Translations under genes and position numbers: made by a program
Shown: positions 1 to 11,400 of the stretch, one piece after another
How the letters are laid out: each line of letters starts with the position of its first letter
How positions within the stretch are numbered: the stretch's first letter is position 1
The notes under the pieces: generated by a model
Databases searched by the model: none
The model's input: the letters and a program-made list of their open reading frames with translations, nothing else
What the model was told of the DNA's origin: nothing
Assembly: GCA_001897605.1 (NCBI GenBank)
Contig: MKTL01000016.1
Span: 62,001 to 126,000, forward strand
Direction: 5' to 3'
DNA: 64,000 nt
Source of the DNA: Clostridiales bacterium 38-18
Lineage (GTDB): Bacteria > Bacillota > Clostridia > Peptostreptococcales > Acidaminobacteraceae

Positions 1-301
1 CTTTTAACTAAAAAAATAATAAATTATTACTCAAAATCGACAATTTGATACTTTACAGATTATTCACAAAGGGGTCATAACCTATACACAACTCTATTTT
101 ATTATAAGTACAAGATAAGTGATAAACAGATCGCTTAACACAATAAACCCCCAAAATATTTACCTAAATTGCAACAAAACCCCAATAATGAATTCCGAGT
201 GGGCATCCCCCAAATTAACCCACTCGTGAAATTCCCCCCTTCTTAACTTTTAGATTGACTTTCATTCTTACGAATTGAAGTCTTTTTTTTTACCCATTTT
301 T
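1..301. other. Intergenic stretch with one weak hairpin
   Basis: No gene is supported here. The stretch is AT-rich. The only structure seen is an 8-bp inverted repeat, CGAGTGGG at 196-203 and CCCACTCG at 219-226 with a 15-nt loop. It lies downstream of the minus-strand HD-GYP gene and could help end its transcript, but no clear U-tract follows on either strand. Confidence 0.5.
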
Positions 302-1216
302 CTAAAAGCTAGAAGTCTTGTTATCTAAAATCATCTCGACAAATGCAGAAACGACCTCGCTGTCGTATTTCGTTCCAGAAAGCTCTTTAAGCTCAAGCAA
401 TGCTGCCTCGATGGATTTCCCTTTCTTGTAAACGCGATCGGTAATCATAGCATCATAGCTATCACAGACGGCGAGAATTTTTGCTTCAAAGCAAATCTCA
501 TCACCCTTTAGGCCATTTGGGTAACCCGTTCCATCTATTCTTTCATGATGCTGATAAATAATTTCAAAAACCTCCGGACTGAAGTTTTCAAGAATCAGCT
601 TCTTACCGTGCTCAACGTGTAGCTTTATAGCTTCAAACTCCATTTGATCCAGTGCACCTGGCTTATTAAGAATTTCATCAGGAATCTTTATCTTTCCAAG
701 GTCGTGATAAAAGGCAGCCTTGTTAATTAGATTAAGTGCCTTTGATTTATAGCCGAGTCTAACTGCGAGCTGCTTAACCAAATCGAAGACCCTTTGACTG
801 TGCTCACCCGTATAATGATCCTTATCCTGAATTTCACGTATAAGTCGATCCACTACACCATGATGGTTTTCAAGTGTTTTATAAACGTCGTAGTTGGTAG
901 CGTGTACAACGATGGTGGTATCTTCAAGCGTTTTTAAAGTATGAACCTCTGAGGTGTTCTTAAAGACGACGATATCACCAGATTTAACGATGGAAGCATC
1001 CTCAAAGACGAAGCAAGCGCCCTTTACGATATAATACGTTTTAAAATCCCCATTTGAAGGGAGTGGCTCTACATATAAAATACGATCTGATGAAATATGA
1101 AGAACACTAATTTGCAAATCTTCATCATGAAATTTTTTCTCTATTTGAGAATTTTTGTTCTTCATCTCATAAGTAGACTCAGCTTCACCAGAGCGTATTA
1201 TTTTGTATTCAGACAT
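302..1216 (-). CDS. Cupin-like sensor / HD-GYP phosphodiesterase
   Basis: Predicted cytoplasmic cyclic-di-GMP phosphodiesterase of 304 aa. The first ~110 residues look like a small cupin beta-barrel (YYIVKGACFVFED, then a GDIVVFKN turn), which may bind a ligand. The rest is an HD-GYP domain with the diagnostic FYHDLGKIKIPDE and HHERIDGTGYP segments, so the metal ligands appear intact. HD-GYP enzymes hydrolyse c-di-GMP to pGpG or GMP; the substrate here is inferred from family. An in-frame ATG lies 12 nt upstream at 1228, but GGAGG sits inside that extension, 5 nt before the ATG at 1216, so the shorter start is preferred. It appears monocistronic. The ligand of the cupin part cannot be told from sequence. 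Confidence 0.88.
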   Translation of the reverse strand: MSEYKIIRSGEAESTYEMKNKNSQIEKKFHDEDLQISVLHISSDRILYVEPLPSNGDFKTYYIVKGACFVFEDASIVKSGDIVVFKNTSEVHTLKTLEDTTIVVHATNYDVYKTLENHHGVVDRLIREIQDKDHYTGEHSQRVFDLVKQLAVRLGYKSKALNLINKAAFYHDLGKIKIPDEILNKPGALDQMEFEAIKLHVEHGKKLILENFSPEVFEIIYQHHERIDGTGYPNGLKGDEICFEAKILAVCDSYDAMITDRVYKKGKSIEAALLELKELSGTKYDSEVVSAFVEMILDNKTSSF

Positions 1217-1658
1217 AGAGGCCTCCATTGGTGTCTATACAGTGTTACAGACTTTTCATATTTCACTCAATTATACACAAAATAATCCTAAAATAAAAGT
1301 GGATTACATAATTATTAAGGCTATATGAGACATTGCCTTATAAATAAGAAATACTAATGTTACAAAACAAAGACAACCTAATATTTTACTTAAGAAAATA
1401 AACAAAATACCCGATATTCCTATTGTGGTGTATCCTGTCATAAGGGTGTCACATGCTTGTAAAGAGCCCTTAATCCAAAAATGATAGTTCATTTGATATA
1501 ATAAAAGTAGTATTGACTATAAGGATAGATTAGTAATCGACTGTAAAAATGAAGTATTAAGCAAAAATAATTAAATAAAGTAATTAAATAAAGTAATTAA
1601 ACAACAATTAGAGCAAGAAACAATAGATGGGTAAAAAAAAATCTGTGTGAGGTGCAAT
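1217..1658. other. Intergenic region with divergent promoters and short tandem repeat
   Basis: This gap separates two divergent genes. On the minus strand a TATAAT box (plus-strand ATTATA at 1270-1275) lies about 55 nt before the HD-GYP start. On the plus strand a TATAAT lies at 1497-1502 without a good -35. A 13-nt unit, TAATTAAATAAAG, is repeated about 2.5 times at 1568-1601 just upstream of the large surface-protein gene. A 62-codon hydrophobic reading frame at 1304-1492 (minus) lacks a ribosome binding site and was not called. Confidence 0.5.
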
Positions 1659-4600
1659 ATGAAAAAAACATTAATTATATTATTGACGATAATAACGATA
1701 CTTGGTTCCATTCCCCTTGATGGCATTCTATCGTTTGCACTTGTAGTTGGGACAAGCGGTGGCGCTGATGTCGAGGTAACAGATGTCAAATACGCCATCT
1801 CACATGAAGTTTTTCAAATTACCAATGGCTATATTGAAATTCTAGGTGAAAACTTAAAGGACGTTGAAGTTTTGTTTGAAAAGTACGGGCAAGGCTTTGT
1901 CAGTATGGGTACGAGAGTTATTAACTCATCAACGTTTGTAAAATTCAACCTCAACACAGATGAAACACAGGCCTTTATTGGTAGAGTAAGAATCGGGAAC
2001 AGAACCATTAACTTAAATACAGGAACATTCCCAAACATTCAAAGCTCAAACAAACAAACCGTAAACAAGGATCAAACACCAAACAGTATTACATTTACAG
2101 GTAACTATTTAAATACCATCAACACAGGAAATATTACAGGTACCTACGGCTCTGGATTATCCTCAGCAACATTAGGTACAGGCTCGACCTCATCGACACT
2201 GACACTAAATAATCCCACAAATCCGGGGTCACTTGGCTATCAAAATATTATATTGAGAAAGACCGTCACAGCGGATCCCAATATTGAGATAGAGTATACC
2301 TACCAAAACGCATTTAGGATTATTGAGGACCTAAATCTTGACGATGTTCGTATGTTCCCAAATACAGGTGCAAAAGGCGATTCAGCAACAGGCGTTTTAG
2401 GTGACGAGGTTTATTTTAGAGCAGATAATTTTTCAGATACGAGAAACTATCAGGTTTACTTTCTTAAAGCACTTGATGGCTCAGATAAATTTACTTCTGT
2501 AAATAAAGCGCAATTTGTGTCACTTGGTTTAAATGTTAATGGAAACGAAGACGTATTAACCGTGCGACTTCCCAATAATAAGGATTTTGAGCGTCGTAAT
2601 TACTATGTGGTGATTACAGATGTTCAAAATGGACAAGTCGTCGCCGAGCAGGTCGTGCTGCGGCAGGACGGCAGCTATGACGAATTTACAGTTATTCAGG
2701 CGGACTATAAGCCGTCCATTGTCAGTATCTATCCTGAAAAGGGTCCGGATACAGGTGGTAACGTCGAAATCAAGGCACTCAATTTATTGACTTTAAATAT
2801 TCCAGACTTAACGACTACGGGTGCTTTTAAAGTGAATCCAACGAGTGAATCAAATGACGAAATCTTGGTTTTAAACTATGCAGATGGTGTCTATAAGGGC
2901 GAAAACGTCACGATAGAACGTAAGATTAACATGCAAATCGGTAAAAAGGTTAAATTCTACAAGGATACCGATGGCAATTTTCAGATCATTAAAGCGGCAA
3001 CCGACCAAGTGATGGTCGTGACCGATAGTGTAACAGATGCAGAAACAAATCCGTTTAAGGATGTCATTATTGAGATTTCAACCGTACTTGAAATAAAAGA
3101 TGGCGTGAATGCCGGAAAGCAGTTTGTGTTTAATCAAATTATTACGAAGACAAATGGCTTTGAATTTGAACCGAGTACCTTTACCCCAGTAATCGATAGC
3201 TTTACGCCGGGTATGGTTCAAATCGAAGATACAGCAACCTCGTACTCGAAGCTAAAGAATGAAACCTTAATTGCCATTCAAGGAGATAAGTTCTTAGTAG
3301 ATCGCTTTGTTGACACGGATGGATCGGTAATTACAAGAAAGCCGACCGTGTTAGTTAAGAAAAATGACAACAATACCTTTAACAATAGGTATCAGCTTGG
3401 TTTCTTCCCTAATGAGGAGTATACAGGCGGTGGCGTAACGGTTAGAGGGATTATTAAATATAAGCTTAATGAAACTGACGCTACTGAACAAGTGCTTACT
3501 TACTCTGATGGTAAGCCGGTTCCGCTGGATATGGTTGTACTTGATGATAATGGCAATCTCGTAGACGGTACGAGCAGCAATCAAATTGGTACAAAAATCC
3601 TCATACGCATTCCAAGCAGTGCGCTAATAGCAGATGGCGGGATTAAGCACATTCAAGTGACGAACCCTACAAGAAAGTCGGCGGATTATGGTAAATCAAG
3701 TATCAAATCCGATTTCGTAGAGTTTATTAAAACCTCAGATATTCCAGTTATAGAGAGCGTTAAACCGAACATCATTACAGTAGAGGGTGGCGAAACCATT
3801 ACAATTACGGGTTCCAACCTTCAAAATGGCTTAAAGCTATTCTTAGATGGCGAGGAAATAACCTCCTTTACAAGAGAGCTTGATACAACTGGAAATAAAA
3901 TACTTGTGAAGTTTAAAGCGCCTCCTGGACGAGAAGGAACGACTCAGGTTCAGATTCTCAATCCGAGTGGTGGACTAGCAGTAAGCGACTTTACGTATGT
4001 AAAAACATTTAACAAGGATCCTATATTCAATAGCTTTACACCACCACTAGGTACGTACGGAACTATTGTTGTCGTAAATGGTGATAATTTCCTTAAGCCA
4101 GATCCTACTGCGGTTACTGAGCGTGGTATAGATGCATATCGTCTTATCGGAACAAGAATTTTACTCGATGGAAAAGAAGTAAATTCATATAAAAGAGATA
4201 CCACTGGCAATATTATTTTTGACGTGTACGCAGCACCTTCGGAGGAAGCTTTAATTAAGCTAGATGCGGGGAAATCCGTTTACTCTAAATTTGCATCAAA
4301 TAGTACGACCGTAGATCAAAGCACAGGTGCAGTGGTTACACTCTCAAACGATGCGGATGGCAATCCAGCAATCCTCACCGCAACAGAGGTCTATGCAATT
4401 AAATATTCAGGGGGTAGCTATCAAGCATATAATAAAAATGATGTGCTTATTGGTGCTGCGAATATCGCATATAACAGTGCAACTGCTGTGACGACGATAT
4501 CGATCAGTGGTGGACCTACCTTTGTGTCTACGATGGATAACAATCTGATCCGTATTGGCCTAAATGAAGAGGGAAACAAGCAGGTATTTCTTTCTGACTA

Positions 4601-7600
4601 TGTAGATTCTGTAACCTTAAAATCTGCCGATGGAGAAAGATTTACGCTTTCCTATAACTTTTTAGGACAGCCTATCTTGACCAATGGAAAGGATAAGAGC
4701 TACGTCGTTAAATATGAAGATTTGGATCAAATCGTTGCACAGGACAGTATCGGCTATACGCGCCCTATCGTGGTTAACGATCAAGGCATTTCACTCGATG
4801 GTACGCAGCTTGATATGATTACACCTTACACGGTGAATTCAGCAACGGGTCGAATCGATGGTAACCTCACAAAGGTACTTTCAAAAAATCAAATCATTTT
4901 CACAGTGCCGTACCTATCGACTGGTAAAGGCTATAAAGATATCAGTGTAGTAAACCCTGATACTAAGAGCGCAAGCAAAACGGGTAACAACGGATTTTAC
5001 TATATTACTCAAGCGACATCTAACCCAATCATTACAACCATTGAACCATCAAAGGGATCTGTAGATGGCGGTTATTATGTTACTATTTCAGGTAGTGACT
5101 TTGAAGATGATGTAAGAGTTTTTATAGACTCTGTAGAGGTACCGGCTGCTGATACCTATGTGGCGCTTGACGGCTCTTGGATTAAAATAAAGATGCCAAA
5201 ATCCATTAAAAAGCTCAATGAAGATTATGGTGTGGACGAATTGGCGGTACCTGTGGTCATCGTCAACCCGGATGGCGGTAACACAGGTAGAGACAAGGGC
5301 TTTACGTATATCATACCAATGTCTGATCCCGTAATATCAAGAATCGTACCGACAGGTGGGTCATCAAATGGTGGTGAAATCGTAGAAATCATTGGATATG
5401 AATTCAGATTTTACGAGCCATACGAGAACACTGTAGGCGGTCCTAATTACGATCTGGGGGATATCTTTGTCGATCAGTTTAAAAATGGCGTGTGGGACGA
5501 CCTGTTATCCGCAGGTGTAGATCCTAATGCTGTAACCGCTTATCCTGAGCTGACGAACCCTTATTATGATGTGTATTATGACTCAGTTATTTTGCCAAAG
5601 GTGTATTTTGGTGAGAATGAGGCGAAGATCGTAGAGTACTCTAAAGGCTTTATTAAGGTCATTACACCTGCTCACAGTGCTGGTGCTGTAGACGTTTATG
5701 TCATCAATAACGATTCAGGTGTCAGCAATAAGGTTAAATATACCTATAATGCGACAACACCTGTCATCAATAGCATTGTACCTAACTTTGGTAGAAGACA
5801 GGGGCAAGAGCCTAAGGATATTTACGGATCGAAGCTCTACCGTTCTTTAGCCTACGGCTATAAGGATGATGATGCAACTCAGATACAATTGTTATCAGAT
5901 GTACAAGCACTTGTAAGATTTGGCACCATAGATAATCGCAGCATCGACAGAAACTCAGCCAATTCTGGCCTAATTAACAACCAAAGGTCAACGGTGAATT
6001 TAGATGGTGGTCTTTCATTGAGCTACTATGGAGATTTGGGACAGGTTAAGCTGACGGTTACTGAAAATAACGTCATCTATTCTAGAACCTTTGACTATGA
6101 CAATACGGTTGCGTATCTGCCACTTGGGATGCTACAAAACTCAGCTGGTGACTATTATGTGCCTAATGGTCTTAAAAATGTAGATAATACGGTGTACAGC
6201 GGGAATGCCTACGAATATGTTAAGCTAGAAATATCTGATCGTCGGGTATTTGTAGAAAGAGGCTATTCACCAAAGGTCACCTATGATAACGACACACATG
6301 TTACGGTTGTGACGCCATCCTATTACACAATAGGCAGTGTGACCATAGCGTACTATAACTCAGATGGTGGAAAAACCACAAAAACCTTTACCTATACCAA
6401 TCCAGCTAGTGAACCAAAGATTTTTAATATTGAACCTCAAACCTTGTCGTTCGATGAAACGAGATGGTTGGTTGAAACCTCTATGGACGGTGGTATAGAC
6501 ATTGAAATTATAGGTAATGACTTCAGAGATAATGTATCGGTGTACATCGGTGCTTATAAAGCAACCATCAAAGAGGTAACTACGAAACAAATCAATGGGA
6601 TAACCTACGATCTTATCGTTGCAACGGTTCCAAAAGCGACGGTCAACGACGTAGACAAGGAATACCCTATAATGATTCAAAACGAAGATAAAGGCCTGGC
6701 AACTTCCAACAATCTATTAGATTTAATTGGGCCAAACTACGGCTCATCGACATTGCCGTTCTTCTTTGTTTATAAAAAACCATTGTCTGGTCCTAGAATA
6801 GATAAGATAACGCCAACCAAGACTTCAATCTACGGAGGCAACAAAATTGTAATTGTAGGTAGTGATTTCAGAGAGGGTGCATACGTTATCATTGGAACCC
6901 GTGCAGGTATTCCAATATACAATGGTGTAATTTCAGATCGTGGGACAGTCTTAACCTTTACAACGCCAAATAATATGACCTTGGGTGCAAAGGGCGTACA
7001 GGTTCTCAATAATGATTATGGTATCGCAATTAAAAACCCAGGTATAACGGTTGTATCTGCACCGACCCTGTCACCAGTGATTACCGATGAAAATGATGTG
7101 GTTTTAAATCGAATTCACGTCACAGGCGGTCAGGTAATTAAGCTAAAGGGAACTGGGTTTGCAGAGGGCGCAACGGTTTACTTCGGTGGAGAATGGCTGA
7201 CAAAGGGTAGCTCTGACACTGTCGCTGAGACAGAACAAGGAATCTACAGAGATGACTCTATTAAATTCGTTAAAGATGGTATTAAAGCTACTAAGGTAGA
7301 ATTTGTTGACAGTGAAACACTTTTAGTCACCACACCAGTGGTTGACTTTGAAGGTGACGTCACCATAGTGGTTAAGAATTCAGATGGTGGTATTACGGAC
7401 AACAGCGTTAAGCTCAACTATACGGTTCCGATTCCAAAGGATCCCTCTGGGCTGAAGGTTTCTGTTGTAGATAATCGATATATTAAACTTTATGACTTTG
7501 TTTCTGACACTGCCAACTACTTTGAAATCTATGTCTATATTGGAACAAAATCAAATTACGAGTTGATGAGCAATGATTACCGCGACTTTAAGTATCTTGG

Positions 7601-8414
7601 AATAACAAATATTGAGCCATATAAAATTACAACTTTACCAGGACTTGAAAATATGAGCCTTACAGATCGAGTTGTGTTTGTGGTGAAGGCAGTAAACAAG
7701 TTTGGCTCCTCAGGCTACTCAAACATTGCAGCATTAACCTATGAAAACACAAAAAATATTGAAGAGCTTGGTCCAGAGGACCTTGATGGTGACTTAGGTG
7801 TACCTAGTGGTCAAGACTATAATACCGTACAAAATGGCAGCATTATCACTGTTAATCTTGCGTCGAAAATCACTAAGGGCTTGGTAAATATTGATTTATC
7901 TGATTCGGTTACCGCTCAAATGACGACGAAGCGTATATTGCTTCCTGAGGGACTTGTTAGAACTGGCTTAACCAGCATTACCATCGAATTTGGCAACAGT
8001 CAATACAGGTTTACACCAGTAGCTGCAAATACAGCCACATTTAGAAGTGTAGCCGATCTTTACAGCGCATATGCTAGAATTGCAGAAGACACATCGATGA
8101 GTACTTCAAGAGCTTATCTAACACCTAATATTAGAGGTAAAAAGCAGGTTTCAAAGGTACACAGTGTCTCATTTGATGCAAGCTCCAATGAATTGACTAA
8201 GAGCTTTACACAGCTGGCGTCAACTATGGATTTAACCCTATATTATGATGCTACTGGCTTGACAACTGCAGGCGAAGCTCAAATTCAAATGTACAAATAC
8301 AATCCGTCAACTGGCACCTACACTGCTGTATCTGCAACAGTAGATACCATTAACAATCGAGTGACAGCAAGAATTAAAGACTCCGGTCATTATGTATTGC
8401 TTGCAAATCGTTAG
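1659..8414 (+). CDS. Giant secreted protein with about ten IPT/TIG repeats
   Basis: Exported protein of 2251 aa. Residues 1-30 form a signal peptide (MKKTLIILLTIITILGS, then a small-residue region). From about residue 350 to 1900 there are roughly ten immunoglobulin-like IPT/TIG modules, each opening with P-x-I-x-x-x-x-P and a GG..v.I.G..F core; starts are near residues 351, 511, 696, 788, 1123, 1224, 1368, 1586, 1713 and 1806. A fibronectin-III-like stretch (~1925-2040) and an unrecognised C-terminal domain follow. No SLH, LPXTG or membrane anchor is visible, so retention at the surface may depend on the two SLH proteins encoded next, 13 nt and onward downstream. GTG at 1647 is in frame, but TGAGGTG at 1649-1655 serves the ATG at 1659. 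A structural or adhesive role is likely; the precise function is unknown. Confidence 0.9.
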   Translation: MKKTLIILLTIITILGSIPLDGILSFALVVGTSGGADVEVTDVKYAISHEVFQITNGYIEILGENLKDVEVLFEKYGQGFVSMGTRVINSSTFVKFNLNTDETQAFIGRVRIGNRTINLNTGTFPNIQSSNKQTVNKDQTPNSITFTGNYLNTINTGNITGTYGSGLSSATLGTGSTSSTLTLNNPTNPGSLGYQNIILRKTVTADPNIEIEYTYQNAFRIIEDLNLDDVRMFPNTGAKGDSATGVLGDEVYFRADNFSDTRNYQVYFLKALDGSDKFTSVNKAQFVSLGLNVNGNEDVLTVRLPNNKDFERRNYYVVITDVQNGQVVAEQVVLRQDGSYDEFTVIQADYKPSIVSIYPEKGPDTGGNVEIKALNLLTLNIPDLTTTGAFKVNPTSESNDEILVLNYADGVYKGENVTIERKINMQIGKKVKFYKDTDGNFQIIKAATDQVMVVTDSVTDAETNPFKDVIIEISTVLEIKDGVNAGKQFVFNQIITKTNGFEFEPSTFTPVIDSFTPGMVQIEDTATSYSKLKNETLIAIQGDKFLVDRFVDTDGSVITRKPTVLVKKNDNNTFNNRYQLGFFPNEEYTGGGVTVRGIIKYKLNETDATEQVLTYSDGKPVPLDMVVLDDNGNLVDGTSSNQIGTKILIRIPSSALIADGGIKHIQVTNPTRKSADYGKSSIKSDFVEFIKTSDIPVIESVKPNIITVEGGETITITGSNLQNGLKLFLDGEEITSFTRELDTTGNKILVKFKAPPGREGTTQVQILNPSGGLAVSDFTYVKTFNKDPIFNSFTPPLGTYGTIVVVNGDNFLKPDPTAVTERGIDAYRLIGTRILLDGKEVNSYKRDTTGNIIFDVYAAPSEEALIKLDAGKSVYSKFASNSTTVDQSTGAVVTLSNDADGNPAILTATEVYAIKYSGGSYQAYNKNDVLIGAANIAYNSATAVTTISISGGPTFVSTMDNNLIRIGLNEEGNKQVFLSDYVDSVTLKSADGERFTLSYNFLGQPILTNGKDKSYVVKYEDLDQIVAQDSIGYTRPIVVNDQGISLDGTQLDMITPYTVNSATGRIDGNLTKVLSKNQIIFTVPYLSTGKGYKDISVVNPDTKSASKTGNNGFYYITQATSNPIITTIEPSKGSVDGGYYVTISGSDFEDDVRVFIDSVEVPAADTYVALDGSWIKIKMPKSIKKLNEDYGVDELAVPVVIVNPDGGNTGRDKGFTYIIPMSDPVISRIVPTGGSSNGGEIVEIIGYEFRFYEPYENTVGGPNYDLGDIFVDQFKNGVWDDLLSAGVDPNAVTAYPELTNPYYDVYYDSVILPKVYFGENEAKIVEYSKGFIKVITPAHSAGAVDVYVINNDSGVSNKVKYTYNATTPVINSIVPNFGRRQGQEPKDIYGSKLYRSLAYGYKDDDATQIQLLSDVQALVRFGTIDNRSIDRNSANSGLINNQRSTVNLDGGLSLSYYGDLGQVKLTVTENNVIYSRTFDYDNTVAYLPLGMLQNSAGDYYVPNGLKNVDNTVYSGNAYEYVKLEISDRRVFVERGYSPKVTYDNDTHVTVVTPSYYTIGSVTIAYYNSDGGKTTKTFTYTNPASEPKIFNIEPQTLSFDETRWLVETSMDGGIDIEIIGNDFRDNVSVYIGAYKATIKEVTTKQINGITYDLIVATVPKATVNDVDKEYPIMIQNEDKGLATSNNLLDLIGPNYGSSTLPFFFVYKKPLSGPRIDKITPTKTSIYGGNKIVIVGSDFREGAYVIIGTRAGIPIYNGVISDRGTVLTFTTPNNMTLGAKGVQVLNNDYGIAIKNPGITVVSAPTLSPVITDENDVVLNRIHVTGGQVIKLKGTGFAEGATVYFGGEWLTKGSSDTVAETEQGIYRDDSIKFVKDGIKATKVEFVDSETLLVTTPVVDFEGDVTIVVKNSDGGITDNSVKLNYTVPIPKDPSGLKVSVVDNRYIKLYDFVSDTANYFEIYVYIGTKSNYELMSNDYRDFKYLGITNIEPYKITTLPGLENMSLTDRVVFVVKAVNKFGSSGYSNIAALTYENTKNIEELGPEDLDGDLGVPSGQDYNTVQNGSIITVNLASKITKGLVNIDLSDSVTAQMTTKRILLPEGLVRTGLTSITIEFGNSQYRFTPVAANTATFRSVADLYSAYARIAEDTSMSTSRAYLTPNIRGKKQVSKVHSVSFDASSNELTKSFTQLASTMDLTLYYDATGLTTAGEAQIQMYKYNPSTGTYTAVSATVDTINNRVTARIKDSGHYVLLANR

Positions 8415-8427
8415 GAGGGAGAGGCTC

Positions 8428-11400
8428 ATGAAGAAAATTATCATACTCATTTTAGTCGTTTGCTTAGTGACGCCACTTGCTGCATTTGCTGCAATGCCAT
8501 TTGACGTACCAGTGCCGGAGTTTACGGCACTTAAAACGGACACGACAAATGCCAATACACTCACTGGCAGTGTCAAGGGTAAAGACATTATTACAAACAG
8601 TTATTTTAGTGATATTAAGGGCACGTACGGACATGAAAGCATCGTCCGTATGGCGGCTCTTGGTGTTGTTAAGCAATATGGTGACAAAAAGTATTATCCA
8701 GCAAAAAAAGCAACCGGTTATGACGTATTGGGTATGCTGGTTAGGATGCGAGGTAACGAAGCAGCAGTTATGCAAAGAGTGTATAATCAAGCAGGGTCGT
8801 CGACGACAGATGCTCAGCTCCTTCAGCTTCGCAATCAGGAATATTTAACCGAGGCACAGACACTTGGCATCATTACAGCCGCAGAGGTACTCAATCTCAA
8901 CCAAGCTGTCAATAAAGAAACCGTAGCAGTTTGGACGGCTAGAGCGATAGGTAAAACACCTGTTTATACGCAACAAACCGTGTTCACATATTCGGATTGG
9001 GTAAATGTCAACCCGATCTATCGTTCACTTATAGAGGATATGACCACAGAGGGGATTATCCCATTGAAAAACGATGGCTCGTTTGGGCCTAAAGAAAACA
9101 TCACAAGGGGTGAACTCGCTGTAATTGTTGCAGCTGCAACAGATACACAAAATACCGCACGAAACATTGCGTCAGGCTTTGGACTTGTTATTGGCGTCAA
9201 ACCTGAAACCATCTATCAAAATGGCGACACGATTAAAAGAAATACAGTGACTGTTAAAAACACAGATGGCACAGTGACAAATCTTGTGAGTGAAACACAT
9301 TCAAAGGGCAATCTCCAATATGACTATGTCGTTTATAAGAATGGGATTGTTTCCAACAATTCATATCTTAAACTTGGAGATGAAGTTGAATATGTCACAC
9401 TTGCTGGCGTACTTCAATACGTTGAGGTTGTGGACCATAATTTAATATTAGAAAAAATTGCAGCTAACAGTGAAGCAGATATGTATACAACCTTTCATTA
9501 TGGCACACTTGTAGACATAAACACTAAGACACAATACAAAAATGGTTCAACAGTTGTCACTGAGATTTACAGAGTAGTGGACATTACAGGAGATACGTTT
9601 GATATCCTAGTGGATGAGAATCTATATAATGGTCAAAGAGACGATGTTATTACCTATAAAAACAATTCGGTGGGCGGCGTACACTTACTAGCTGTTGGCG
9701 ACGTAATGGAATATTTGGTCAATGAAAACAGAGAAATCATCTATATTAAGGTGGCACCACTTGAGAAGACCAGTCTTTCAGGTACAGTTAGAGAAATCAC
9801 ACCCTTGGCAGCAGATGGACCTGCGACGATGACGATCTATGGCTATGATGATAAGGTGTACCAGTTTCCACTTGCACCATATGCCAACCTTAGAATAAAC
9901 GATCGCGTAACTGAGCTTAATAATTTTGTCTATGGTATGCCAGTTGAGGTAGAAATATCAAATGGTTATATCACACTTGTGGAGGGAGAATCCTATAGTG
10001 GTGAGCCAGGCTATATCCCTAAATATGGTAAAATGCGCATGGGAGACGTCGTTGCGGTTTATCAAAAAAGCTTTTCTGTAAAGCTGAGCGATGGTAAGAC
10101 AGAATACTACACAATAACTTCAGATACTTCATTTACCAAAGATGGTAACACCGTAACAAAATCAGCTTTAAAATCGGGGCAGCCTGTAAAGGTTTACTTT
10201 GATAATATTTCATCAGACGAAGCATCCAAAGTTGAGATTGAAGCACCTGAGATCTTATTTGAAATTATTTATAAGGGTAAGATTAAGAACGTCAATGAGG
10301 CGAGAAAAGAAATACAGATCATTGGTTCGGACGGTGTTTCTAAGCCAGAATATATCAGTAACAACGATTGGCTATCTGCAGATACCTATAGCATTAATCT
10401 TAAGGTCGATGAAAAAACAGAGTATTATGCAGGCAATCAAAAATTGACTTTAAATGAGCTACAGAGAAATTATTCAGGCTATCAAACATACGCAGTTATT
10501 AAGAATGTTTATGGACAGCCAACAGTCGTTAAGCTCAGTGTAAAAACTGGTGGTGAAATGATGTTCTCTAGCACGGTGAGAACAATTGATCAAACCTTAG
10601 GTAGCTTTGATATTTCCACTAAAGAAAACTTCAATATTACAGAGGGTACAATCGTAATAAAGGACGGCCTTGTAGTGCCAGCATCACAATTAAAGGCAAG
10701 AGATACGGTCTTTGTCGTCTCCGAAAGTCCTATGGGCTCATATAATAAGAACGCTATGGTTGTCAAGGTTGTAACGCCATATGATAATATCTTTGATAGC
10801 ATCAGAATTGGCGCAGTTGAAACAGTGAATCCATCTAATATCACTTTTAGAAATTACACCCAGTACACCAATAACTTTCTAAATGCTGTTAATACCAATG
10901 AATCTGGTTATTATAAGTTCTATACGGACAGTAAAATTGTCGACTTGACGGATTCGACAAATGTAAAAACAATAAAACCTGCTGACTTCTGGCATGCTTC
11001 TTATGCAAGAACTGAAAATTTGGATACCACATACAATCCATATACACAAGGTTTGCAGTATAAACGTTATTACGCCTTTATGGTAGTAAATGAAGCAGAC
11101 AGCTCAATCATCGCAATGCATCTAAGAAGAAAAGGTCTTTTATCAGGACAGAATTTTGATGATACACTGTACAGCGAATCCGATCTACCTAAAAAGCTAG
11201 AGGACACGTTTACTGGTGCGGTATTGTCCAGAGGGATAGTAACCAGTGATGACGCAACGTGGGATCGAATTGAAATTACAGATTCACATGATTGGACAGA
11301 TTACACTGGACAGTGGACTGCGAATAAAGCAAACATCTTTATTAAGTATACAGACGCAATTGTTATTAAGAATAATCGAGTCATATCGATTGATGACGTA

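Noticed and set aside
1304-1492. Hydrophobic 62-codon frame on the minus strand
   Set aside because: No ribosome binding site and no promoter in place; it lies in AT-rich intergenic DNA. A short membrane peptide cannot be excluded, but support is too thin.
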